Shown here one piece after another: positions 12,633 through 24,624 of a DNA stretch of 64,000 nt. Location: assembly GCA_033002965.1 (NCBI GenBank), contig JAURVB010009173.1, forward strand, positions 1 to 64,000, given 5' to 3'. Positions within the stretch are counted from its first letter, which is position 1. Each line of letters begins with the position of its first letter. A program made the position numbers and the translations under genes. The notes beneath the pieces are model-generated. The model was not told the DNA's origin. It did no database searches and was given only the letters and a program-made list of their open reading frames with translations. The DNA comes from Piper betle. Its lineage: Eukaryota > Streptophyta > Magnoliopsida > Piperales > Piperaceae.

Positions 12633-15600
12633 CTAATTGTCTTCAGATATACCATATGTGCTAGAGGGGTCATATCTGTCATCAAATGGCTTGGATCCAC
12701 TCATCTTGCGTCTAGATATACTGCTACTATATCTTTCTCCATGCGTCTGGCTGTGTTCGAATCTGTCACTATCTTTATCATTTCTGAGCCGTTTAGATCT
12801 AGATGATGATACTGAATCTGCCCTTTCATGTCTATACCGCTCCTCCAAATCATACGAGTCCTTTCTACGAGCATAACTTTCCCTTGAATGGCGATGACGA
12901 CGAGAATTGTGGGGGCTTCTGGACCTACTGCGTCTACTATGTCTGTCATGACCCATCTTTGACCTGTTCGCTGAGTATTGTAGAAAATCTCTATGATCTC
13001 CAGAGAACAAATATTTTTCTCTGAAGGTTGTGATGGCTTTCCATTTGCTACAGAAAGGCCATCCTCTATCTTATCATCATCCCTGTACAAATCACTTGAG
13101 GAAATGGATCCCTGTGGCAAGTTGTCAGCACCAGTAGGTCCTTTTAAAAAGCATCCAATTCCTCCAGCATTCTTAATTTCTTCCATTTGCTCTTCTATTA
13201 TATCACGAATTACCTAAGGGAAAAGAAAAAAGAAAAAAATATAATAATTTAGAATTAAAATTGAGTCAATTAGACTGGTGCAGGCCAATTAACAATTATG
13301 TCTAGAAACATAAAACCTGTTAATTGGGTGCAAATGCTGCTGAAAACCAGGAAACAAACAAATTAATTATGTTGATTGCATCACTTAGCAAGTTTGCCAG
13401 AAAAGAGAAAGAACAGGCCAAGCTTGTACATGAATGTCATCCATACATCAAACTATTATGAAGTTCCACATGCACCAACCGTCTCACTTTATGTATTAAC
13501 AATGTAAATGGAAACACCAAAATTTCATTTCGTGAACATCAAGGATAGTATTTTGCGTTTATAGCAGCTTTCTTTTAAAAGGATTCTTTTATTGCAATCT
13601 ATTCAATTGTTTGAAAAAATGCTATAAGTTAAGAGACCTCTGTTGTTGATCGCTTTACATTCTTCCCGCGATATGACATTCTTCGACGTTTGTAATCTCT
13701 TTCCTCAGCCAATAACTCTTCCCTTGTCTTGTTTTTGCCCGAGTCCTAATTCATGCGGAGATGTATCAGTAAAATGTGCGAATGTAATAAAAAAAGCTCT
13801 ATGTGCAATTACATGATAAGAAAATAACAACACATAAATCAAGAAAATTTTCCATATTTAAAAAAAAACATATTAGATTTATTGAGAATGGAGACAATGA
13901 TTTATCACCAACAAAAGTCAATACATAGTTTTCAGTTCAAATCAGATTTCCAAGAAGATGAATTTACTCAGTGCACGATCTCCTTATCTTTAAAAATCAC
14001 ATACCAATAATGCGAACATATTGACCTATGGGGAAGAGGCAGTTTTACATTACATCACAATATCTTGGTAGGTGCTAAAGTTTGTTTTTGCAAATTAAAA
14101 AGATTTGCTATAAGATAATCCATTATAGGGAATCCTGTTATTTGGTGTCTATCATTTGCATAAAATTACACAGAAAACAATAGGTGAATTTATTGGTGTG
14201 TAATATAAATTTTAGGACTATAGTTGGGAATTAGCTAAAAAGAACCATTTAGAAGGAGCAGCAATGCTTTGGTATCTTGGAACCACGTAAGCATCTCCAG
14301 ATTATACAGTCTACATACAGAACCTGTAATATTTAGTAGGCAGCTGCACACCATCCTAGATTAGTCACAATTTCACTTTTTGTGATATCGTTGTTATGTG
14401 GGAAGCTTCATCCTACACTACTTCAAAATTGCCCAGTCTTTGTGATGAGAAAAATCAAACACACAGATTACTAGACAAAGCACCACTTCCAAAAGATTAG
14501 TGAACAGCAGTCGTTGTTATGTGGGGAAGCTTCATCCTACACTACTTCAAAATTGCCCAGTCTTTGTGATGAGAAAAATCAAACACACAAATTAGTAGAC
14601 AAAGCACCACTTCCAAAAGATTAGTGAACAGAAATCCCTCCAAACAGCTTTAATATAAATCATGATCACTTATCAGTTTCCCTTGAATCCCACCCATCGT
14701 TGTCAATCAGATGTATAATTGGAATTTTGGAATAGAAATAATGAAAGAGAAACCAGATTTTGTGAGCGCTGCCAGAGAAATCCATCAAGCTCAAGCACTG
14801 GTCTATAATCTGTGCGATTTTTCGCTCCTCCTCAGCTACACTTGAGATATGAGCACATTCCGCCATCCTACACCAAAACATAGAAAAAAAGTTGAATTTG
14901 AAACCCACGAACACAATTACAAATAGATAATATAAATGAAAGAAGTGAATTGTGATAGAAATAGAGTTTGACAAAACATTTTCGCTCCAAAGGAATAAGT
15001 TTCTTCTCAAACTCGAAATGGCAAAAGAAAGCTGCCCAAACTCCAGCTGTTGACCAACCAAAAGCAAAAGATTGACAAGAATAAATAGTTGCCTTATTGA
15101 AAAGAGAATCAACATGAGAGACATACAATTGCATTCTTGGAAGATTCTGGCCAAAGCGTATGTAATTAATCTTTTCCTCTAACAGTTCCCTCTCGTGCAA
15201 TGCAGAGATAGCTGCAGCTACTTGTGACATAGAGATCGCATTAAATCTGGAAGCAGTTGTCACAATTCCTTGAATATCCCCAATTTGACTGGCGCACACC
15301 TCATCACTTGATCCATTCTTATTTTCCTTCGATGAAAATATCAGAAAATTGGAAGCAGCATATAGCAGGCACTGTTTCAACATACTGATAACAAAAAGCT
15401 TCCCATTCCTTTCTCCGTATAAAACAGATAGTTGAGAAGATAACCATAACAATATTTGAACCAAATGTTGACATTCCAGACTGTGTCGAATAGAATTTAA
15501 AAGATTGCAACTTCTAAGGATGGAATCTAATTTCTTAGAGGCTACAGATGAAATGGCCTTCAAACAGAGCTCCAGCAACGTGGATATGTGATCTCCCATA

Positions 15601-16358
15601 GGACCATCTATAACAATACCATGACGCGGCGAATTGCCGATAATCCAACTCGCAATAACCTTTACTTCCACAACTCTTAAACAGGAAAAAACTCTTAGAA
15701 TAATATAAGAATATGACAGGGGATAGTCAGTCCAAGAGTCAACTTCATCTTTCAAAGCACACAGTTCTGAGGGAAGAATAGGGTAACAACTGTAGTTTTT
15801 ATCACATGTAGGCATAAAATTGGTGCACTCTGCAGCCAAAGTGCCAGGAAGTAAGAAGGTACTCTCTTGACTGGCAGAGTTCACAACACCAGGGCAGTCT
15901 TTGTAATAGAAGCTTGAACCAAAAACCCCAAAATTGTCAAGAGTAAAACACAGTTCAACCTCCAGATCCTGCAGTGGCTTAAATTTTGTTTTTTCCGGGA
16001 CAGCCTTGAGGGAAAGAGGATATTGAAGATAGTCAAGGATAGAAAGATCCACACTGCTCGGAAAGGATGAGCAAAGAAGCGAATGGCGAAACAGGGATTC
16101 TGGAGGCATCCAGTGATGGAAATTAAAAGGGCAAACAGCAAGATCAACATCAGTAACTCGGCTTTCTGTCAAGTTCAGAAAGGCAAAAACAGATTCCACA
16201 GCCTTTTCTGCAAGATTAATAGCTTCATCCACTATTGAAATTGCGTCCGCGAGATTAGTGACAGGGAGAGTTGGAAAAGGGTAGCTAAAATGCAAACTAG
16301 GGTTTCGAGTAGGACGAGTGGAATTGGAAGGACTAACCAATACATTAGGAGGATTCAT
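12633..16358 (-). CDS. SNRNP48: U11/U12 snRNP 48-kDa protein (minor spliceosome), two apparent frameshifts
   Basis: Subunit of the U11/U12 di-snRNP, which recognises the 5' splice site of U12-type introns in the nucleus. Coding exons (minus strand): 16358-15127, 14867-14754, 13745-13638, 13213-12633; all introns are GT-AG. Near the N-terminus is the CHHC zinc finger of the family: C76, H82, H92, C96 (C-x5-H-x9-H-x3-C). The conserved core follows: 'ISALHERELLEEK', then 'TREELLAEERDYKRRRMSYR' in exon 3 and 'AGGIGCFLKG' in exon 4. The C-terminus is rich in Arg/Ser and His (SRRSRSRSP type), as in splicing factors. Two one-base losses break the frame: a five-A run in exon 2 (plus-strand 14818-14822) and another in exon 4 (13014-13018). 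With one base added at each, the exons join in phase and total 2037 nt, a 678-residue protein. The start is the ATG at 16358. Identity is well supported; the frame breaks are discussed as findings. Confidence 0.88.
14389..14631. repeat. Tandem duplication, about 120 bp, inside an intron of U11-48K
   Basis: Copy 1 is about 14389-14507 and copy 2 about 14512-14631, starting 123 bp apart. They differ at only a few positions (for example GTGGGAAG versus GTGGGGAAG, and one base in ACACACAGATTA). It lies in the intron between coding exons 2 and 3. High identity suggests recent origin. Confidence 0.9.
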
Positions 16359-16370
16359 TTGATGCCCTCA

Positions 16371-17300
16371 CCTGCCAGGAAAAAACACATAAGCAACTTA
16401 TGACCAGCTCTAACCATGGTACACAGATAATTTCTGCAGAATCAAACATCAAACCTACAAACCAGATATTGGAGTGTCTACTACACAGAAATTGACAGCT
16501 AAATGAGTAAAACACAAAAAATGAGCAATTCCAATGCAGCAGAATATCTCAATTAAAGGCCACCATGCATGAAATTGACGAAATATTTCAATCTTGAGCA
16601 ACAAATTATTTCACTCCCAATGTTTGTATTTTGTCTTCAATTTCGAACCACCCCAACATCAATGATCAAATAACACACAAATCAAATAAAAATCACCACA
16701 ATTCCACCACCAAAACAATCAACCAAAAGAGAGAGATTCATCCACTATCGAAATAGCGTCCGTGAGATTAGTACCGTGGAGGTGGAAGTTCGGAAAACGG
16801 CAGCTAGAACGCAAGCTAGGGTTTGAAATAGGGCAAGTGAGATTGAAAGAAGGACAACCCAATACATTGGGGAGGGATTCATTTCACACACACACACGTA
16901 AACCAATCACGATCAACCCTAACCAAATCACGCAAATCATTTCTGTAGGAACAAGCATCAAACCTATATCATGTCAGAACAAGCACACAAATCGCAACCC
17001 CTTCACAAGTATTTGCAACCAATCCACAAAAATCAACCGTACAAAAACAAACGTCAACTACAGAACAAGAATTCATGTGCTTTTCTTATTTATACCAATA
17101 TCAGGATATATCAAATCAAGTTGCAACAGCAAAACCACACCGAACAATCTATACAACGACACCCAATATAAGCAGAAATTAACACTACATTACCTCTGTA
17201 GAGGCAAGAAAAAAGCTATGTTCCACGGGATGGAGAAGAAGATATACGGCAGGAGGCCGTTACCCGGGACTTCGCCCGCGGGAAGTTGCCAATAGGGGTG
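16371..17300 (-). other. Probable 5'-UTR exon and leader intron of the U11-48K gene
   Basis: Thirteen bases before the ATG (minus strand) is a pyrimidine-rich acceptor, TTCCTGGCAG, giving an exon start at 16371. A matching donor, CTACAGAG then GTAATG, gives a leader exon ending at 17194; its 5' end would lie near 17300. The model is inferred from splice-site appearance alone. Confidence 0.4.
16736..16966 (-). pseudogene. Partial duplicate of the U11-48K 5' end
   Basis: This segment repeats, about 513 bp away, the sequence at about 16224-16460, which is the first 45 codons plus leader of the neighbouring gene. Shared wording includes TCATCCACTAT...GAAAT...GCGTCCG and, on the leader side, ATTTCTG...AGC/AACATCAAACCTA. 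The copy keeps an ATG-equivalent but has indels that shift its frame, so it is non-coding. It lies inside the proposed leader intron. Divergence of perhaps 15-20 percent by eye makes it older than the intron duplication at 14389. Confidence 0.8.
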
Positions 17301-18484
17301 GCCGTCGCCGGTAGGAGGCCACCGCCGTCGTCGTTAGACGGCCGTCCCCGACGGAATCATCAGACGGCGGCCAAGGTTGGGGGAGGGAGAGATTATGATG
17401 ATTAGTGGGTCGCTTAGATAGCTTAAGTAGAGCCAATTAGTGATAAGAGTTAGTTTTTATTTTTTAGTTTATTATTGACGTTTATCTATATATTCTTTTT
17501 TTCATTTACCAATATATTCTTATTTTTATTGAAGGCCACTAAAGAATAAAAGTGTAAAAATTGTATTTTTTACACTTTTATATTTTATAAATATTTTAAA
17601 CTACGAGCCGAGCTAATTTGAACACACACAATCCTACTCTTAAATCGAAATTTAAACGTATGTAAAAGAATCTTTCCCGATTAATCAAACTATCCACCAT
17701 TTATTATAATTTTAAAATTATAAATATGTACGATAAAATTAATTACCGAATTGATACAAAAATAATTATCATTTATTGACCTAAAATCGTAAGATTAAGG
17801 ACTACTTTTGATTTTATTGGCAATGGCCACAACAACAATGCAACTATGGCCATGGCGACAGTGTGGCTATGTGAGGTTGTGGCCACGTCGGTGATGCGGC
17901 CATGGCGGTGGTGCGATCATGCAGGGGTTAAGGTCCTGTGGCGCGGCGGCGGCGGCAGCCGCCTAGTTCGTTCCAACGGTGGTTTCCTCTTCTTGCCCTT
18001 TATTATTTTATGTCCCCTTACACAATGACCATGGGCGATCCTTTTTTATATATATTTTTCTCAAGGCCACGTCTGAGGGTAAATTCGTCCAGATCTATTT
18101 TTAGCCCCTTCACCGAAATTATTTTAAACTAAGCCAAAAATTTATAATATATGGAAAAACTGACCCTTTTTCGTTAAAAGATCTAACTCATCAGTAATGG
18201 GCTTAATAGCAGTCCACGCATGTGGTCCATTATGCTGCGTGGGCTTGGATATACGGGCACCTCTATAGCTGATGTGAACTGGGCATGAAGCCCAATTTGT
18301 AGATCATCTGAGGGAAATTTGGACAAATGTGAACATCAAGTTCGTAACAAATCATCTCTCATGATTTACTATGTTTCAAGTTGAATTTTTGTAGAATAAA
18401 AGAGTACCCTACAATTGATTAACTTCCTCATTTAATTAAGCAACGCCTTGAATCCTTTACATGCGTGATTTGTAATAATTTCGT

Positions 18485-18650
18485 AAGGTGTACACAAAGA
18501 CCTCAATCAAAATAAAGATTGCTCGTCCAAATACCTTTACAGGTGTTTAGTTTAGGGCTTAGGATTTAGAGTTTAGTGTGTTTTAAGGTGTACACAAAGA
18601 CCTCAATTAAATTAAATATTGCTCGACAAAATACCTTTAAGGGTGTTTGG
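18485..18650. repeat. Direct repeat with exactly 100-bp offset
   Basis: AAGGTGTACACAAAGACCTC begins at 18485 and again at 18585, and similarity continues for about 65 bp (ATTGCTCG...AAATACCTTTA...GGTGTTT). No terminal inverted repeats were seen. Confidence 0.8.
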
Positions 18651-20672
18651 TTATATTGTTTTAAATTTTTTTAAAAAATGCAAAATTATAACAATAACAA
18701 TTAAAAAACGTGTTTGGTAAAATATTGCAAAAATATAAGGTGATAGATCAAGCACTCTTTAAAAACCTTCTTAAAATATTAGAAAATTAAAAAATGGGGT
18801 TGATCTCTTTTCATTTTTTTCCAAACGCTTAAAAAAGAACTACCCTAATAACAATTTGATTTGAAACGAAATTAATTTCAAACAAATACTTATAACATTA
18901 ACTTTTATCACTTACAACAATATATACGACAAACATTAAAACAAAAAAAAGCAACACAATATATAACACAAATGAAATACACTCTCAAAGTTTTTAATAC
19001 ACATTTCCATACGGAATGGGTCACCATGCCCAAGTAATTGATTAGCTTATATGGTGAATAAAGAAAAAGGCTTGGAAGTAAGGTGCCGGTGAAGGGACAG
19101 GCAGGCGACTAAGGCCTTTTGTCACTCTCTTGCATCAAAGTTCCACCGAATATTCGAATGGCTGTTTCAGCTTAATTAGGGACACGTTCACAGGGAACCC
19201 CAACCACTTTGTTGGATCTTTGATTAGTATAATGCAACTATTGTGTCACCTTCCATCCCAAGTTTAGACATTCAAAGTTTTCAATTGATTAACTTAATAT
19301 ACTAGTGCTAAATTATAATGGGATTAAATTATAATCTAGTGCTTAAAAAGCTTTGCTTATAAATAATTTTGCGCGAGACTCGAGGCTATGGAGGGCACCA
19401 AATAGTGGGAAAAATTAATCAAATGTTTCGTAATAAATCGGTAAAGTTGACATTGCCTTGGAGGGGAACTACTAGGAAAATGTTTAAGTACGCCATTAAT
19501 AAAAAATCAGTACAAATACAAGCTGGTCAAAGCTTACATTTTCTAGTAAATACAAAAAATATAGGTCAACCTTGGACTAATTGAGAAACCCACTTACATT
19601 TTCTTGTGTTTTAATATGGATACACAAATCCAGATGATTCGGCATATGTCATATGTATCAAAATTGTCTCTATGAGCACAGACACCTTAACCATATTTTC
19701 TCTTTTCACGGAAATTATTATTATTATTTTTATCATGCTTCATGGAAAATTAGTAGTAAGATCGATTTCCATGTTTCGGTTTGCCTGTATGTTGATGCAA
19801 TACAAGTTGAAACGAAAGCGCGGGTCCATGAAAATTCTCCAATATTATTCAATACCGAACTCAATCTCAAGAATCTTACGTTACATAAGAGCCAAAGCTG
19901 GGGACGCAACGAAGATCCGAATGCGATTAGCTCCATGCAGATGCATGGATCCTTGAACATAACAAAAGCTAGCAACTGAGAAAAATCTTGGTATACAAAG
20001 CCTGCTGGCTAGCTCTAGCTTTTCTACAACAGGTATATATGCATATATATATGTATTATATGTAGACCTATTTATGTGATCAGTTTATATTAATCAATCT
20101 ATACCTAGATGTTGCTAATTGCAGAGAAAGCTGCATGGGCGCCATGGCTGGATCAGCTAGCTAGAACTAGAAGGGAAGTTAGGTAAAGTAAAGATCGAAT
20201 CTCTTTAAGAGAAAGAGAGGTTGGAGTATATGGAAGCTGGCATTGAATGGGAAAGAGGGGCAAATGCAATTTTACTGATATTCGGGCAACAAGATAATGC
20301 ATGAGAAGAACCAAAAGCAATGACACATTCGCCTACCCCCTCGAGGAATTCTCTCACTTTCTCCACCATTCAAAACAACTACTGCAGGTAGGGAAAAACC
20401 ATTACAGATTAATGGGGGTGCACATTAGATTCAAAGTATCCATCTAGCAAAGGTATTGCTAGCATAGAACTGGTCTTTGGTATTGCATCATCTTCCTTAT
20501 TTTTCACCGTCACCGCCCGGCTTTGGTTGCTTGTTTTTCTCTAGTGGTTTAGCTGCCGACAAGCTAGCAACTTCTAGCTAGAAGCAACAGTTAACAAGTA
20601 CAAAATAAGAGAACCCAAAAGCTAGCTAGCTGAAAAAGAATTAGGTTACAACTGATATATGAAGTAAGATGG

Positions 20673-20695
20673 ATATATATATATATATATATATA
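20673..20695. repeat. (AT)n microsatellite
   Basis: Run of about 11 AT units followed by GATAGAT. Confidence 0.9.
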
Positions 20696-21205
20696 GATAG
20701 ATGTGATATTAATTTTTTGTATTCTCGATGCAGAAATGTGAGAGCGAGGATGCCATATTTATGGGTATCTTATTATAATACATTATGATCATGGGTCGCA
20801 CCGAGAAAGAGTTGGATTGCCCCAATATGATATGTGCGTGGTATCTCAAAAACTGAAAATAGTTTCAGAGGAGATGATCATTGGATTTCATTCTCCATTC
20901 CCTGCAGGTTGTGTTACATGCGTTGCATTCATGCATTTTGCTTTTTATATTTTGCCATTACTATGCAAAAAAATGATCAACCTAATGGAGATATTGGGTT
21001 AAAAAAATAGAGAACTTGCTGTAATTGGGTCACCACAATTTACATCGTTTTAGGATGGCCAAGTACAAATTTTTTTTATAGGAAATTATTCCTTGACTGT
21101 AAGAAGATGCACTATTCATTATTCAACAAAACTCTTTAACAGTTTTCCGATTTAATACTATTTTCAAATCTAAAGATAATAATGCCACTTAACATGAAAT
21201 TTAGG

Positions 21206-21677
21206 TTGGTTTAGACGAGGGGTGAGTTGAGTTAAGAATAAGTTTTAAAAAAGGGTAAGTTTCACATAGGCTGTAATAGACTTATTTATTTATTTATTAT
21301 TTTTTTCAGAGGGGGAGTTGAACTCGACAATACCTTTTTGGGACAATAAATAGTTACTAAATTTAGATATTTTGATATTGATATTTATTAAAAGGAAAAT
21401 CTAAAAAATAATTTTACAAAAATTAAGAATTATAATTTGAAAATTATGTTATTTAAAAATAGATATTCAATAAGAATTTTATTTATTTAGTTATTTATTA
21501 TTAGTGTTATAATAATTAAAGTATAATTTACCTAACTCAACAATCTTAAAAAGTTGACAAATTTTATTCAAATATAAAAATCAAAAAAATTTACTTATTA
21601 TATGCATTTATTAAGATTAATACTTATTTTTATATAATTTATTTTAATATTTATATATAATTGTTCGTCTAAACCAA
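21206..21677. mobile_element. MITE-like element with 13-bp terminal inverted repeats
   Basis: TTGGTTTAGACGA at 21206-21218 is matched exactly in inverted form at 21665-21677. The 472-bp interior is AT-rich and non-coding. No clear target duplication was found, so the superfamily is undetermined. Confidence 0.6.
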
Positions 21678-22175
21678 ATGATCGAACCCCTGGTCAAGTC
21701 AATGCCTCCACAGTTAGCTATCACTTGAGAAGCAGTCCACGATGGTTCCAAGATCAAATGAAGAAGATAAGAAGAAGGCAAGGATAAGAGGTGGTGGGTG
21801 AAGATTTAAAGCCATCAAATATATAACCAATCAAGAGGGAAGATGGGAGGCTTGACTTCTATAAATACTTCATGATAAATATGCAAAAAGGGGGGCTCGT
21901 ACGTTAAAAAAAATAAAGAAGAACAGAAGAAGAAAGAAGCAGGAAAGGAAGAAGAAAGAGGAGGAGCCCAATGCCGGAGTAGCACCTCTGGTGATCCCCT
22001 AGCCGACCGATGCAGACATTGGAGTGCCCCCTACACTACCTAGTTGAGAACCACCACCGAAGAAACTCGTTGTGGTCGGAAAAGCTTCGAGAAGTTGCTG
22101 GCCGGAGTTGTAAAGCATCATCAAGTAACAATTTTTTCGGCCTCCGTCCAGTCAATCCAATCCATCACTGGCCAC

Positions 22176-23332
22176 TGTTAAGTATTTAAAATATATAATA
22201 TTTACCCGTGTTTTTAATATGATTTTGTACTTCCCGGGTATAAACATTATTAATTAAGTAATATTTTACTTTATTTTTTTAGTTAATTAATATTTTATTA
22301 TATATGCTTAATTTTGATGTTTTAATGCAGAAAAAGATGAATAAATTAAGCTTTGTAATTGATTGGTCATGACACTTGGCGCCACCCAATGGCTACAATG
22401 CATTGGTGTTCAATGGAGTCGAACAGTTAGAAACTTAAAGGGACATTATAATTAATTAGATTACGTCGATTTGTGAACACCCTCTTCGAATTCTTGTATC
22501 TCCACTTCTATATAAAGGGGTGGTCATTTGTTGTTGATCATATCTCAACTCTTGGTTTAGGAGTTTAGTAATAAAAGTAGTTCTAGTTTTTGTAATCCTT
22601 TTCTTTTCATAATAAAAACTAGTTTCTTTTTTATATTATTTTCTATTTTTATTATGGAGTAATATTTTATTTCGTTCTAGAGAAGAATGAAACTTAACAT
22701 GATTTAATTGAATTTATTTTAAGCTTTTACTCTTTTATTCAATCGGAATGTTTGAATTGTCATGTTCTTAATGCTAAGAGTAGATTGATCACCTATTTCT
22801 TAGATCACGAGGTTTAATTAGATTTCAGGAGAAATTAATTAGATTAGTCATTGATAATTCATCATACGACGAGTCATTTGACTTGTTTGTCGTTGTGGTC
22901 GGGAGATACACAACACCGTATGCGATTGTAAGGCAATTCTTAATGCATTATTTTGTTGATTAATCAATTATCACCGGGAGGTAGAAATTGAGGCAAAATA
23001 ATAGAAGCATGAAGGAGCGGGAGCCACCATGTCATATAATTATCCTAGATCGACAATCCGAGTGAATAAAAGATAAGAGTAAGATTTGATGAAGATTAAA
23101 TTCATGTTAAGGGAAATTCGACTCTAGAACGAGTTTTATAATTTTAACTTCACTTTTTATTTAAGTTATTATTTAGATTTAGTTAAGTCAATTATTTCTA
23201 TTTTTCTCTTAATTTTATTTTCTTTAATTAATTTAAGGAAATTCATCTCTCTGTGGGAACGATACTCTAATTTATCATCATACTACTTGTTTCGACCGTG
23301 TATACTTGCATGTCACTAAAAATATTCGAACA
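22176..23332 (+). repeat. Left LTR of the inverted-LTR element
   Basis: 1157 bp, ends TG...CA with short inverted TGTT/AACA. A TATATAAA promoter box lies at 22509-22516, so transcription would run rightward through gag. Confidence 0.88.
22509..22516 (+). promoter_or_regulatory. TATA box in left LTR
   Basis: TATATAAA followed by GGGG. Its mirror copy, TTTATATA at 25441-25448, lies in the right LTR on the other strand, so the two LTR promoters converge. Confidence 0.55.
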
Positions 23333-23338
23333 AGTTTT

Positions 23339-23356
23339 TGGCGCCGTTGTCGGGGA
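23339..23356 (+). promoter_or_regulatory. Reverse-transcription primer-binding site
   Basis: TGGCGCCGTTGTCGGGGA begins 6 nt after the left LTR. It matches the tRNA-Asp type primer-binding site common in Athila-like and other plant Ty3/gypsy elements, with one change (T for C) from the usual GTTGCCGGGG. Confidence 0.8.
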
Positions 23357-23508
23357 GATCGAATTTTCTTAATTAATTTAGGATTAGAATTTTGAGTGTT
23401 TTTCTTTTCTTTTTAGATTTTAGTGTCTGATTATATTTTTTTAAAAAGGAAAAAATAAACTATATCATTGTCTTCTTCCTTCTATTATTTATTATCATTT
23501 GTTTATTA

Positions 23509-24624
23509 GTGCGGTCACCCTTGTCTTCTTGTGATTCAAAGATTGAAAGGACTTTGAGAAACTTGTGTGCCGCTGGAAGAAGAGCACAAGAACCAATAGA
23601 GGAAGAAGCCATGCATTCATGGAGGACTACCGGAGTTTTAGAATTAGATGCACTTACTGCTTTATCTGCTCAGGTCAGTGCTTTAACTAATCAAGTTCAA
23701 ATTCTTAATATACAGAGACAGGTTAAGGCTGTAGAACCAAGGTGTGAATGGTGTGGACAAGGACATTTTACAGGTCAATGTGCAACAGATCAAGTTAATT
23801 ATGTAGGCAACTATAATTGGAACAACAATCCCTATTCCAACACCTACAATGTGGGTTGGCACAATAACCCCAATTTTTCATGGAATAATTCTTCACAATC
23901 GGTTGTTGTCCCCAATAATCCACCACCATCACAGCATTCTCAGACCTCCTTCACTTTCTTTTCAACCACAACAACCGGATTTGATCCAAATGTTCAATTC
24001 TATGCAACAAACTATGCAACAGACTATGCAACAATTTATGCAGAATCAGCAGCAACAACAACAACAGTTTATGCAACAAGTTATGGTGCAATTAAACAAG
24101 GAACCAAGTGAGCGACCCAAGGGTGTACTTCCTAGCCAACCAGAACAACCAAGGAATGATGGTCAAGAGCATTGCAAAGCTATAACAACCCAGAGTGGTA
24201 TTACTTTACAGGAACCAGTTCAGCCCAATGAAGTTAAGGAAAAAGATGAAAAACCAAATAACGAAAATGAACTCAATACATTGGTTAGCTTACTCGGATG
24301 CAAAGGGGATCAGTTTAGTAATTCATTACATAAATCCATAAATTCTCTTTGTGAAGAAGATATTGATGTGGATGAGATGGTTAAAGTATTAGATTCACAA
24401 CCAATTTTGCCTCAACGATTCAAAGTTATGGAAACCTCAGATCTACCATTCCACAAATTGCTGCCATCAATTGAAGTACCACTTATTTTAGAGCTAAAGC
24501 AACTTCCAAAACATCTCAGGTATATTTTTCTTAGGGCTTGATGACACTCTTCCTATTATTATATCTTCAGAGCTAACTATATTGCAGAAAGAGAAGCTAA
24601 TTAGAATATTAAAAGATTACAAAT
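23509..24624 (+). pseudogene. Truncated gag / start of pol of the inverted-LTR element
   Basis: Nucleocapsid-coding remnant. The first frame (23509-24111) holds 'LDALTALSAQVSALTNQVQ' and a CCHC zinc knuckle, CEWCGQGHFTGQC. The second frame (to 24541) holds a Gln/Met-rich stretch, 'EHCKAITTQSGI' and 'PILPQRFK'. After a further shift the sequence reads 'FLGLDDTLPIIISSELT', the lead-in to reverse transcriptase. The upstream capsid part is mostly missing and protease, RT and integrase are absent: coding sequence stops where the right LTR begins at 24625. At least two frameshifts make it non-functional. Confidence 0.75.

Larger units (their letters stand above)
17301..21205. other. Intergenic stretch with no recognisable gene
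   Basis: Contains a GC-rich patch at 17820-17970 without a convincing frame, a 100-bp-period direct repeat (separate entry), and an (AT)n run at 20673-20695. A 71-residue open frame at 19369-19584 resembles no family I know. Confidence 0.4.

Noticed and set aside
14868..15126. Extension of U11-48K exon 1 beyond 15127
   Set aside because: The downstream residues are intron sequence; a GTATGT donor and exact phase match to the exon at 14867 define the end.
19369..19584. 71-residue open frame, considered as an organelle-derived insertion
   Set aside because: No recognisable plastid or mitochondrial protein or gene order around it, so I could not support the idea.
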